From: Tuwongella immobilis
GTDB lineage: Bacteria; Planctomycetota; Planctomycetia; Gemmatales; Gemmataceae
NCBI RefSeq assembly: GCF_901538355.1
Contig: NZ_LR593887.1
Coordinates: 3,696,920-3,760,919 of the forward strand
Reading direction: 5' to 3'
DNA length: 64,000 bases
A program made the translations under genes and the position numbers. Of this stretch, positions 54,679 to 62,281 are shown in pieces. The notes beneath the pieces were generated by a model, which had not been told where the DNA came from, did not search any database, and saw only the letters and a list, made by a program, of their open reading frames with translations. Position 1 is the stretch's first letter. Each line of letters begins with the position of its first letter.

Positions 54679-55093
54679 TTGTTGCTCCTGTTCTCGGATG
54701 GATCGATCCCAGTTCGGAACCGATCCGTCAGGTAACATCCATTCGATGCGACTCGTCCGTTGAAGGATTCCCAAAGAGACCGTCACCGAAAGCCGGTTTT
54801 GGATGACAGGGACGAGTCAGACAAAAATTCTGAAAAAATTTTCGCTCCGAAGCGTCCGCCCCACGGAGTGAATTCCGTTGAGTCTATTGAAGCGAAATTC
54901 GCAGAGGGGTCTCACGACTCGCAATCGTTCGGTTCCCTCTATATTTTGAACCGGGATGAGATCCCCTCTGCCGCTTTCTCGCTTCACCTTTCGCACTTGA
55001 TTCTGCTTTCCCCAGATCACTATCAATCTTCTGTCGATCTTACCAATCGGTAAGATGCCAGAATCGATTCACATATTCGACAATCGAATCATC
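54679..55093. other. 415-bp divergent intergenic region with a large inverted repeat
   Basis: It separates the pirin and epimerase genes. An AT-rich stretch (54820-54845) may hold promoter elements for the minus-strand genes. The main feature is the compound hairpin at 54901-54971, listed separately. No gene was found. Confidence 0.5.
54901..54971. promoter_or_regulatory. Compound hairpin in the leader of the epimerase gene
   Basis: Outer arms GCAGAGGGGTCTCA (54901-54914) and its complement at 54957-54971 pair over 14 bp with a single bulged A. Inside, CGGTTC and GAACCG (54930-54935 and 54948-54953), extended by two wobble pairs, form a second stem around an AT-rich loop. There is no T-run after it. 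It lies ~120 bp before the epimerase start and could be an RNA leader structure or an operator. It matches no riboswitch I recognise. Confidence 0.5.
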
Positions 55094-56089
55094 ATGCGAA
55101 TCCTGTTAGTCGGTGGCGCCGGCGACTCGGGGAGTCGATTGGCCAAGCGTCTGGTGTCGCAAGGGCATACCGTCGTGGTGACCACCCGGCAGCCCCCTGG
55201 ATCGGTTCGGGAGCGTCTTCCGCCGGAAGTCGAAATCTGGCAATTGGATCCGATTGCCTCCGCCGAGCCATTGCGAACAAAACTCCTTGCCTCGCCGCCG
55301 TTTCATTGTGTCGTGAATTTGCTCGCCTCGTTTCTTCGAGATCCCGTCGCCGTTCTGCGTGACGGAACGCGCAATCTGGTATCCGCACTTCTGTCGCGAG
55401 AATCACCACCTCGATTGGTCTTTTGCAGCTCCACCGCCGTGTATGGTCATCGTCCCGGCGAGATTCTGACCGAGGATTCACCGACTTCGGATCTGTTGCG
55501 CGTGGGCCGACTGTTGCTGGAAGCCGAGGACGTTTTGCGGTCCGCATCTGGCCTGCGATCTGTGATTTTGCGGTTGCCTCACATCTATGGCTTGGGCCGT
55601 GAGCGGTTATTTGACCAAATGCGTCGCGGCGAAATGTTCGTTTTTGGAACCGGTCGAAATCGGATGCATCATCTTTATATCGAAGATTTTGTGACCATTT
55701 TGTCCCGAAGTTTGGAACCGGACATTTCCGATACGGTGTATAATGCAGTGGAAGACGTGGCGGAACCCTACGGCGACTACATGGACTTCATCGCCCAGTG
55801 GTGCGGCCAGCCGTTACCAGCCCGATATGAATGGGCCGATTTGCTGACCAACCAGGCCGCGACGCGATGCCTGGGGCCACACTTGGCCAATCCGGAACTT
55901 CTGGGCGAGCTTTATCGCTACATGACCAGCGAAGCGATTCTCAGCAATTCGCGGTTGAAACAGGTCTTTGGCATCTCGTTTCGATATCCCCGTTTTCGAG
56001 ACGGATTGACGGAGATGCTAACCATGATTGGAGAACCGGATCGCCGCATGTCCGAATCGATTCACACGGCGTCCCAGTGGAACGGATAA
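55094..56089 (+). CDS. NAD(P)-dependent epimerase/dehydratase (extended SDR)
   Basis: A 331-residue protein beginning MRILLVGGAGDSGSRLAKRL, a GxxGxxG Rossmann motif. VFCSSTAVYGHRPGE carries the catalytic Ser region, though the usual YxxxK is not obvious (the segment after it is SDLLRVGRLLLEAEDVL, with Leu where Tyr is expected). LRLPHIYGLGRERL and HHLYIEDFVTILSRSL are typical of extended SDRs. The missing Tyr suggests an atypical or non-catalytic member. An ATG 13 codons upstream is possible, but the Rossmann strand begins at the one chosen. Confidence 0.85.
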   Translation: MRILLVGGAGDSGSRLAKRLVSQGHTVVVTTRQPPGSVRERLPPEVEIWQLDPIASAEPLRTKLLASPPFHCVVNLLASFLRDPVAVLRDGTRNLVSALLSRESPPRLVFCSSTAVYGHRPGEILTEDSPTSDLLRVGRLLLEAEDVLRSASGLRSVILRLPHIYGLGRERLFDQMRRGEMFVFGTGRNRMHHLYIEDFVTILSRSLEPDISDTVYNAVEDVAEPYGDYMDFIAQWCGQPLPARYEWADLLTNQAATRCLGPHLANPELLGELYRYMTSEAILSNSRLKQVFGISFRYPRFRDGLTEMLTMIGEPDRRMSESIHTASQWNG

Positions 56090-56132
56090 CCCCATTTCAG
56101 CCACATTCGAGATCGCATCATTCGCAGCCGCA

Positions 56133-56732
56133 TCATTGGATGGGCGGCAAGAGTTCGCCGAACAGGATTTGCAGTAACGCACCGCCTTCGGGCCGACTCC
56201 AATCCTGTGCGAGTTCGGCCAGCAGCGTATTGGTGGCGGTGAGAATCACCCCCTCATTTTCCATCCGATTCTGGGCGAACTGTTCCGACAGCTCGAACGG
56301 CGAGCCCGACGCATCCATCACTGCCTGAACCGCGTACCCCTCGCGAACCGCACGAATGGCCGGAAAGACAAGACAAACATCCGTGGTGACACCCGCCATG
56401 ATCAGATTCCGACGACCGGTCGCTTCCACCGCGTGGCGAAACTGGTCATCGTTCCAGGCATTGACAATCCCGGCCCGCTGGATTCTCGAAGCAAAGGCAT
56501 CCGGCAGCACGGCGGCCAATTCTGGCATCAGCGGACCTTGAACTCGAGTTTCTTGGGAACTGGTCAACACGACTGGAATATTGAGAATTTTTGCAGTCTT
56601 GGCCAGTGCCAACGTATTTCGACGTACTAATTCGAGCGGCAAATTTCGGATCAGTTGCATGGTCCCCACTTGGTGGTCGATCAGCAACAGCGCCGAATCG
56701 TTGGCCGTGAAGACTGGTGACACAGCGCCCAT
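56133..56732 (-). CDS. Isochorismatase-family cysteine hydrolase (YcaC-like)
   Basis: A 199-residue protein. The catalytic Asp is in ALLLIDHQVG (~15-24) and the nucleophilic Cys in GVTTDVCLVFPA, with the preceding cis-peptide VTT. NAWNDDQFRHAVEATGRRNL between them matches the YcaC subgroup of cysteine hydrolases, whose natural substrate is unknown. The start has GGGGAGAG upstream. It is transcribed away from an HxlR regulator gene, an arrangement often seen when the regulator controls the hydrolase. Confidence 0.92.
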   Translation of the reverse strand: MGAVSPVFTANDSALLLIDHQVGTMQLIRNLPLELVRRNTLALAKTAKILNIPVVLTSSQETRVQGPLMPELAAVLPDAFASRIQRAGIVNAWNDDQFRHAVEATGRRNLIMAGVTTDVCLVFPAIRAVREGYAVQAVMDASGSPFELSEQFAQNRMENEGVILTATNTLLAELAQDWSRPEGGALLQILFGELLPPIQ

Positions 56733-56894
56733 GGTCTCTCCCCAGGCTGATGGGTGACGTGATTGGAAGGTTCGCCAAGGTTGCATCGCCAATCGCACAT
56801 GCGATTTCGCTGCAACTGCATGGATTCTTAGTCAGCAGCCTCGAAAAACAAGAAGGCACAAACAGTGTCCGATCCTCTTTTGGAGACGGCAGTT

Positions 56895-57344
56895 ATGACG
56901 GAGAACCACCCAACCTTGGGGGTTTTGGACGACCATTGCCCGCTACGGATGATGTTTGATTTGGTGGGCGATCGCTGGACGTCGATTGTCTTGTTTGTGA
57001 TCGGGTCGGAGGTGAAGCGCTACAGCGATTTGCATCGCCAGATTCCGGGGGTGAGCAAAAAAATGCTCACGCAAACGCTGCGCAATCTCCAACGCAATGG
57101 GCTGGTGGTCCGAAAAGTCTATCCCGTGGTGCCGCCAAAGACGGAGTACCGACTGACACCGCTGGGGGTCAGTATTCTGGACCCGATTCAACGGCTGGCC
57201 GATTGGGCGGTTGCTCACCAATCCGAACTTCGGGGAATTTACACCGGGAAACCATCGGTGCCGGATGGCATCTCCGCCGCGGATGATTTGGTAGGCGAGT
57301 CGATGTCGTCGACTCGGAATCCGACTTCGGTGATGGAATCGTGA
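56895..57344 (+). CDS. HxlR-family winged-helix transcriptional regulator
   Basis: A 149-residue protein with the HxlR core: CPLRMMFDLVGDRWTSIVLF, RYSDLHRQIPGVSKKMLTQT, LRNLQRNGLVVRKVYPVVPP, KTEYRLTPLGVSILDPI. The N-terminal cysteine of CPL is the residue that senses thiol or aldehyde stress in some members. A GTG ten codons upstream is possible; GGAG 9 nt before the ATG supports the chosen start. Likely regulates the divergent isochorismatase-family gene and itself. Confidence 0.92.
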   Translation: MTENHPTLGVLDDHCPLRMMFDLVGDRWTSIVLFVIGSEVKRYSDLHRQIPGVSKKMLTQTLRNLQRNGLVVRKVYPVVPPKTEYRLTPLGVSILDPIQRLADWAVAHQSELRGIYTGKPSVPDGISAADDLVGESMSSTRNPTSVMES

Positions 57345-57359
57345 TCGAGAAATCGTGAT

Positions 57360-57404
57360 CCGACTTCGCAGCCGATTTGTCGCCCACAAATCGGTTGAAG
57401 TCGG
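57360..57404. terminator. Bidirectional two-part hairpin
   Basis: An 8-bp outer stem (CCGACTTC/GAAGTCGG) and a 9-bp inner stem (CCGATTTGT/ACAAATCGG) are separated by small internal loops (4 and 2 nt). It lies between the convergent HxlR and TIGR03000-like genes. No T-run. Confidence 0.78.
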
Positions 57405-57423
57405 AACGATGTCAGCAAATTGT

Positions 57424-58227
57424 TCAGGAACCCGAATCCGGTTGGGTCAGATCCACCCGGATCGATTCCCCCGCATGGAATTTCACTTCTCGTGATTGCC
57501 GAATCGGCGTCCCACCCGCATTCCAAGTCGCTTCAAATTGATACCGATATTGTTGCCCCGGCTCCAGTTTGGGCGTGATGAATCGTCGTGAACTGCCCGT
57601 GGGCGTGGTGGCATGCCCATCCAACGTGAGCTGGGCCGATTCGGGAACAATGACTTCGAGCATTGCGGGGGTCGGCTCGGTCACGCGAATCGGGGTTGGC
57701 AGCAATGCGGGGGGATTCCGAAATGGAATCGCGTCAAGATTCGGCATGGTTTGTCCGACACCCGGTGCAAGCGGCTCTCCGCGTCGCTGAGGACCGACAA
57801 ATACACCAATTCCGAAGGGCATGCCAAACGGCACCGTCGCCCCATAGAATCGTTGATCGTTCCCGCCGAATGTCCCCGGCGTGGGGCTGAACGTGGGAAT
57901 CGGCGGCCCATTCAACGAAAATCCGTTGGAATAAAACCCCTGATACGCACCGGGATAATATCCGAAAAAGGGATACGGCCCAAATCCAGCCCCCGGCCCA
58001 TACCACCCCGGCGGATAGGGTAACGGCGGACGCTGATTCGGCGGGAGCACCACCGCTCGCGGCGCTCGTGGGTCGATCGCAGGTGCCACCGGCTCCGCCG
58101 CGATGTTGAGCAGCGCGGTCAATGCGAATCCGCAGGCGGACCATCGTCGCGTCAACCGTCGAATGATCGTCGTCTTACCTGGTTGCATTTGCATCATCCC
58201 CCGCCGAATGCCGCTGAGTCGCTCCAT
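57424..58227 (-). CDS. Secreted Pro/Gly/Tyr-rich protein with TIGR03000-like C-terminal domain
   Basis: A 267-residue protein. A hydrophobic N-terminal segment (SACGFALTALLNIAAEPVAP, ~30-49) acts as signal or anchor. A Pro/Gly/Tyr/Phe-rich region follows (~60-130, YPPGWYGPGAGFGPYPFFGY). The C-terminal ~80 residues (MLEVIVPESAQLTLDGHATT, then RRFITPKLEPGQQYRYQFEATW and VKFHAGESIRVDLT) match the planctomycete TIGR03000 domain, which has a PEGA-like beta-sandwich pattern and unknown function. Internal ATGs at 58197, 58194 and 58188 are alternative starts; GGGGG lies just before them. Confidence 0.82.
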   Translation of the reverse strand: MERLSGIRRGMMQMQPGKTTIIRRLTRRWSACGFALTALLNIAAEPVAPAIDPRAPRAVVLPPNQRPPLPYPPGWYGPGAGFGPYPFFGYYPGAYQGFYSNGFSLNGPPIPTFSPTPGTFGGNDQRFYGATVPFGMPFGIGVFVGPQRRGEPLAPGVGQTMPNLDAIPFRNPPALLPTPIRVTEPTPAMLEVIVPESAQLTLDGHATTPTGSSRRFITPKLEPGQQYRYQFEATWNAGGTPIRQSREVKFHAGESIRVDLTQPDSGS

Positions 58228-58450
58228 GGTCCATATTCCGAACGCTACCCCACTTCGCGGGGTGGGAGCGCTTCCCAGGGGTCGATCGTGGGCAATTTCT
58301 CCGACAATGCTGCCGGTTCTATCGCTTCCATCGGTTCGGGATAGTCATCGGCAAGAAATGAATTACACTACATGGCCAATGACGGAAGTTCGTGTCGGCC
58401 CCGGCTACCGCATTGACGATCTTCCCATTCCGACTCAAGGAACGAACGGC

Positions 58451-60595
58451 ATGCCAAATCTCGGAACGCCAATCGGAATCACCGTGCGAAACCCTCGTTG
58501 GCTCGGCTTCGGTTTGGGCACACTCCTCCTCACTGGGCTGATGATCCGCGGCTTCGCGGTCACGGCATCAGAACCAGAGAAGCCACCAACAGCCGCGGCC
58601 CCCATGCCGATCGTGCCCGAACGCGGCAATGATTCCACCGAATGGATCGATGACAGCGCAACCATCGATCGATTCGTGGAACAACTCGGCAAATTCGCGG
58701 AAGCCGGAACCGGGATCACCGGCGAACGCTTAGAAGCCGCCTTGGAGATCGATCGGGTCTTTCCCATGGACGCAATCGCGCCGCCCGCCGAGTCGTTGAC
58801 ACCCGAACAAATTGCCGAAAAAGCACGGGCTTCGACGTGGTTAATCGGCTGCGTGCCGGCAAAAGGGGCCGAGGCCGGTTTCGACGATGGCTGGTTCGCC
58901 ACGGCATGGACCATCGGCAGCGATGGCATCTTGCTCACCAACTGGCATGTGTTCGAGAATGCTCGGGAGATGATCTTTGGCGTGATGAATGCCCAGGGCG
59001 AAATCTTCCCCGTGGTGGATTTGTTGGCGTGCGACAAACTGGCCGATCTGGCCGTGATCCGCATTCCGAAGCGTGGATTACCCGCATTGCCGATCGCCCA
59101 ATCGGCACCGAAGCCGGGCGCATGGGTGGGGCTGTTGTCGCATCCCGGCAATGAACTCTTCACATTCACCCAAGGGCATGTGACCCGGTATGTGCAGCAT
59201 TTCGGAGGATTGGCTGCCTTCGGGGAACAATGGATGGGCGTGACCACCGATTACGCCGGTGGCTCGAGCGGCGGGCCAATTCTCGATCGCACTGGCGCAG
59301 TCGTTGGAATGGCCTGCCTGACCTCCAACATCGATTCCGAAGAACCCACCGCGCGGCGGTCACGTCTGCATCGCCCTGCGATTCGTCGGCGGGCGATTCA
59401 AGATGCGCCGAAAGCGGGTGCGGATGGCCCGCAGGCCGCGCAGCCATCCAGCATTCAAATGGTGGTCAAATTAGCCGTGCCGTTGGTGATGATTCGACAA
59501 ATCATCACCAAGAATCACGTCCCTGGCTCCAATCGCCCGATTCCATTGGCGACATGGCATGCCGAAATTCGCAAACGCGCAGCACGACAGATTCGGCAAC
59601 TCGAACAAGCGATGAAACTTACGGAGAACGCCCGGGAACTCGATTCGCTCCAAGTGCAAATTACGGAAGTGGAACAAGCCGCCCTGCAAGCGGTGATCCA
59701 CCTGGCGCGAGCGACGCCGAATCGCCCCGAGAGTATCCCCCTGTTGGTCGAATGCATCGAGCGAGGCGATTTGGAATTGGTCGAGCAAGTCGTCGGCCTG
59801 CTGGGGCATTTTCATCTGAAATCGGAAGCGGTGCTGCCCGCATTGTGGCAACTCGCGGAGAGCGGACTGGAATCGGAAGCGATTTTGGATTTTCTTCAAG
59901 CGGTTCTGGAATCGAATCCGCATCGGTCATGTCAGGCGGTGGCCGCACTCGCGGGAGGGATTTTGTCTCGCAATCATTTGCGAATCGCACCCGCCGAGGA
60001 AGTGGAATCGACCGCCCAAGCCGTCGCAGAAATGTTGGCATTTGCGGAGAAATCGGGCACGAATATCCGACCAACTGCCGATGATCCCGATGCCGCGACG
60101 ATTGCCCGACGATTGCAAGCGGGACTTGCGAACCTGCGGAATTGCGAAGTCGGCGGCAAGCATCCGGAGATTCTGGGCACCGACCTCGCCAACCGACCCA
60201 TCCGCGTGACGCTGCTCGAGAAACCGACCCTGCTGCTCACCTGGGACGAAGCCGAGCATGCCACCGAAACGAATCTGCAAACGATTCAGGCGATTCGTCG
60301 CCGATTCCCTGCCGCGACACTCCAGATGGTGGGAATCTCCGCAATCACCGATCGAACCAAAGCACAAAAGATGGTCGAAAATGCAAAGATCGACTGGACG
60401 GTGCTTCACAACGATCAAACGGCGGCCCAACCGGGAATTCTCGACCGGCTCAATCTCGACTCGCAGCCGATGATCCGATTGATCGATGCAACGGGAACGG
60501 TTCGCTCGGTGTGGACAACCATTCCGCCGGAACGAGAACTTCAGACGGCCATCCGAAAGATCATCGAAGAACGCTCGAAGCAACCACCGAAGTAA
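58451..60595 (+). CDS. Trypsin-like serine protease fused to a thioredoxin-like domain
   Basis: A 714-residue protein. A hydrophobic N-terminal helix (LGFGLGTLLLTGLMIRGFAV) anchors or exports it. The protease domain (~120-320) has His in LLTNWHVFENA, Asp in KLADLAVIRIP and Ser in YAGGSSGGPILD. A helical linker (~370-560) with HEAT-like character follows. The C-terminal ~130 residues (PIRVTLLEKPTLLLTWDEAE, then RRFPAATLQMVGIS and SQPMIRLIDATGTVRSVWT) resemble the AhpC/thioredoxin fold but have no cysteine pair, so redox activity is unlikely. AAGGA supports this ATG; the frame is open further upstream. Its last 35 bp overlap the convergent next gene. Confidence 0.87.
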   Translation: MPNLGTPIGITVRNPRWLGFGLGTLLLTGLMIRGFAVTASEPEKPPTAAAPMPIVPERGNDSTEWIDDSATIDRFVEQLGKFAEAGTGITGERLEAALEIDRVFPMDAIAPPAESLTPEQIAEKARASTWLIGCVPAKGAEAGFDDGWFATAWTIGSDGILLTNWHVFENAREMIFGVMNAQGEIFPVVDLLACDKLADLAVIRIPKRGLPALPIAQSAPKPGAWVGLLSHPGNELFTFTQGHVTRYVQHFGGLAAFGEQWMGVTTDYAGGSSGGPILDRTGAVVGMACLTSNIDSEEPTARRSRLHRPAIRRRAIQDAPKAGADGPQAAQPSSIQMVVKLAVPLVMIRQIITKNHVPGSNRPIPLATWHAEIRKRAARQIRQLEQAMKLTENARELDSLQVQITEVEQAALQAVIHLARATPNRPESIPLLVECIERGDLELVEQVVGLLGHFHLKSEAVLPALWQLAESGLESEAILDFLQAVLESNPHRSCQAVAALAGGILSRNHLRIAPAEEVESTAQAVAEMLAFAEKSGTNIRPTADDPDAATIARRLQAGLANLRNCEVGGKHPEILGTDLANRPIRVTLLEKPTLLLTWDEAEHATETNLQTIQAIRRRFPAATLQMVGISAITDRTKAQKMVENAKIDWTVLHNDQTAAQPGILDRLNLDSQPMIRLIDATGTVRSVWTTIPPERELQTAIRKIIEERSKQPPK

Positions 60596-61307
60596 CCGTC
60601 GGTTCCGCCAATTGAGGGGCGAGCTTTCCGTTGCGATACACCTCCGTCAACATCTGTTTGGCGCGTAACGGAAGGTTCGACTCTTCAACTAATCGCACGA
60701 CTGCATCAACATCATATTCCTGCCGATGGAGCGTCACGCGATCGCCGTCCAGGATTGCATAACTGAGCCGCGGATCCCCATCCCGAGGCAGGCCAACACT
60801 GCCCGGATTGATGACCAGTTTCGACCCAACCTGCACGCAGTACGGATGATGCGTGTGCCCAACACAGACCACATCCACATCCAGGCCATCCAGCCGTTTA
60901 GCCCACAATTCCGGATCTGGCGTGGCATATTCATCCATCGGATCACGCGGCGTCGCATGCACGAACAGGTAGCGTTTTCCGCCAATGGTGCGGAAGATGC
61001 GCGTGGGTAACCGCCCAAGATACCGGCGCTGCTCCGCCGTCGTTCGCTCCGCACTCAAATAGCGTGTCACACCGGACAGGAAGCGAAATCCGTGCATTCC
61101 ACAGGTTTGCACGCCCTGCGCCACGGCATGATCGTGGTTTCCACGGACGGTAATCATCGCGTGGCGTTCGACCCAATCGATGCAGCGGCCCGGCTCTGGG
61201 CCGTAATCGACGAGATCGCCCAGACAGACACAGCAATCGAACGGTTCTCGAATGGATTGCAATGCGACCCAATTCGCATGAATATCCGAAATCAGCAGAA
61301 TCCGCAT
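60561..61307 (-). CDS. Metallophosphoesterase (YfcE/MJ0936-like)
   Basis: A 248-residue calcineurin-type phosphoesterase. Metal-binding motifs are complete: ISDIHANWVAL, CLGDLVDYGPEP, RGNHDHAV, FVHATPRDP and CVGHTHHPY, followed by KLVINPGSVGLPRDGDPRLSY. The C-terminal ~40 residues are a non-conserved extension. Members hydrolyse phosphodiesters or phosphoproteins; substrate unknown. The start is the ATG where the conserved strand begins; the longer frame is not conserved. It lies 20 bp downstream of gluQ. Confidence 0.93.
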   Translation of the reverse strand: MRILLISDIHANWVALQSIREPFDCCVCLGDLVDYGPEPGRCIDWVERHAMITVRGNHDHAVAQGVQTCGMHGFRFLSGVTRYLSAERTTAEQRRYLGRLPTRIFRTIGGKRYLFVHATPRDPMDEYATPDPELWAKRLDGLDVDVVCVGHTHHPYCVQVGSKLVINPGSVGLPRDGDPRLSYAILDGDRVTLHRQEYDVDAVVRLVEESNLPLRAKQMLTEVYRNGKLAPQLAEPTVTSVVASSVLR

Positions 61308-61327
61308 TCCGAACAATCTCGCATCGG

Positions 61328-62281
61328 CTAGGAATTCAATCGGAAGCCGATCGCGGCAAGCACGTCCGGCGAGACAACGAAGGGCTGCTTGGGAATCGTA
61401 GCCCACTGAAAGAGCCTGAGCAAGTCCCGTGCGGAAATCGGCTCGATTCGGTCGATCCAGCCACAGGACCAAGCCAACAAACCGACCACCCGTTCGGCGG
61501 CGATCCCCTGCTCCCGAAACGCCGACAATCGCGTATCGCCGTGACGTTTCGCTAACCGTCGCCCATCCGCACCGATCACCAAGGGCACATGGGCGAACTG
61601 TGGCTGGGGTAACACAAGTGCTTGATATAACAGGATTTGTCGCGGTGTTGAAGGAAGGAGATCATCGCCGCGAATGACGTGAGTGACGCCCATTTCGGCA
61701 TCATCCACCACGACCGCTAATTGGTATGCGGGGGTGTCCGCCGATTTCCACACGACGAAATCGCCGCCAATCTCACAAGGATTCAAATGAACTTGGCCCA
61801 TGAATCCATCGCAAAACGGTCCCGGATCACTGGCCCGAAATCGCCACGCGAATGGTCGCCCGGTTAACGAAGCAGCATCACTCGCACGACGGTTGGCACA
61901 ATTCCCAGGATAGACCGGCCCCTCATGCTCCCAATGCGGGGCACTGGCCGCGTGTGCGATATCCGACCGCGAACAGGTACAGGGATAGACCCGTTCCTGT
62001 TGCTGCAGCTGCGCCAAGGCATCCTGATAGCGCGCGAGTCGTTCCGTCTGTCGGATCGGCCCCACATCCCAATCCAGGCCCAACCATTCCAGATCGACCG
62101 CAAGTGATGTCACCGATTCGGGTTTCACGCGCGGAGAATCGATATCCTCGATTCGTAGAATGATCGTCGAATTCTGAGTCCGCGCGGCCAGCCAAGTGAT
62201 CAGAAACGTTCGCGCGTTGCCCAGATGTTGCGCCCCCGTCGGCGAGGGGGCCAAGCGGGTGACGGTCATGGAGCCAGCCAT
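61328..62281 (-). CDS. gluQ: Glutamyl-Q tRNA(Asp) synthetase
   Basis: A 317-residue GluRS paralogue without the anticodon-binding domain. It attaches glutamate to queuosine at the wobble position of tRNA(Asp). The HIGH-type motif is in RLAPSPTGAQHLGNA, the KMSKS-type motif is RRLAKRHGD, and RIEDIDSPR is conserved. YPCTCSRSDI together with YPGNC supplies the zinc cysteines expected of this family. The start overlaps the stop of the beta-lactamase-like gene by 16 bp; an ATG four codons later is also possible. Confidence 0.95.
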   Translation of the reverse strand: MAGSMTVTRLAPSPTGAQHLGNARTFLITWLAARTQNSTIILRIEDIDSPRVKPESVTSLAVDLEWLGLDWDVGPIRQTERLARYQDALAQLQQQERVYPCTCSRSDIAHAASAPHWEHEGPVYPGNCANRRASDAASLTGRPFAWRFRASDPGPFCDGFMGQVHLNPCEIGGDFVVWKSADTPAYQLAVVVDDAEMGVTHVIRGDDLLPSTPRQILLYQALVLPQPQFAHVPLVIGADGRRLAKRHGDTRLSAFREQGIAAERVVGLLAWSCGWIDRIEPISARDLLRLFQWATIPKQPFVVSPDVLAAIGFRLNS

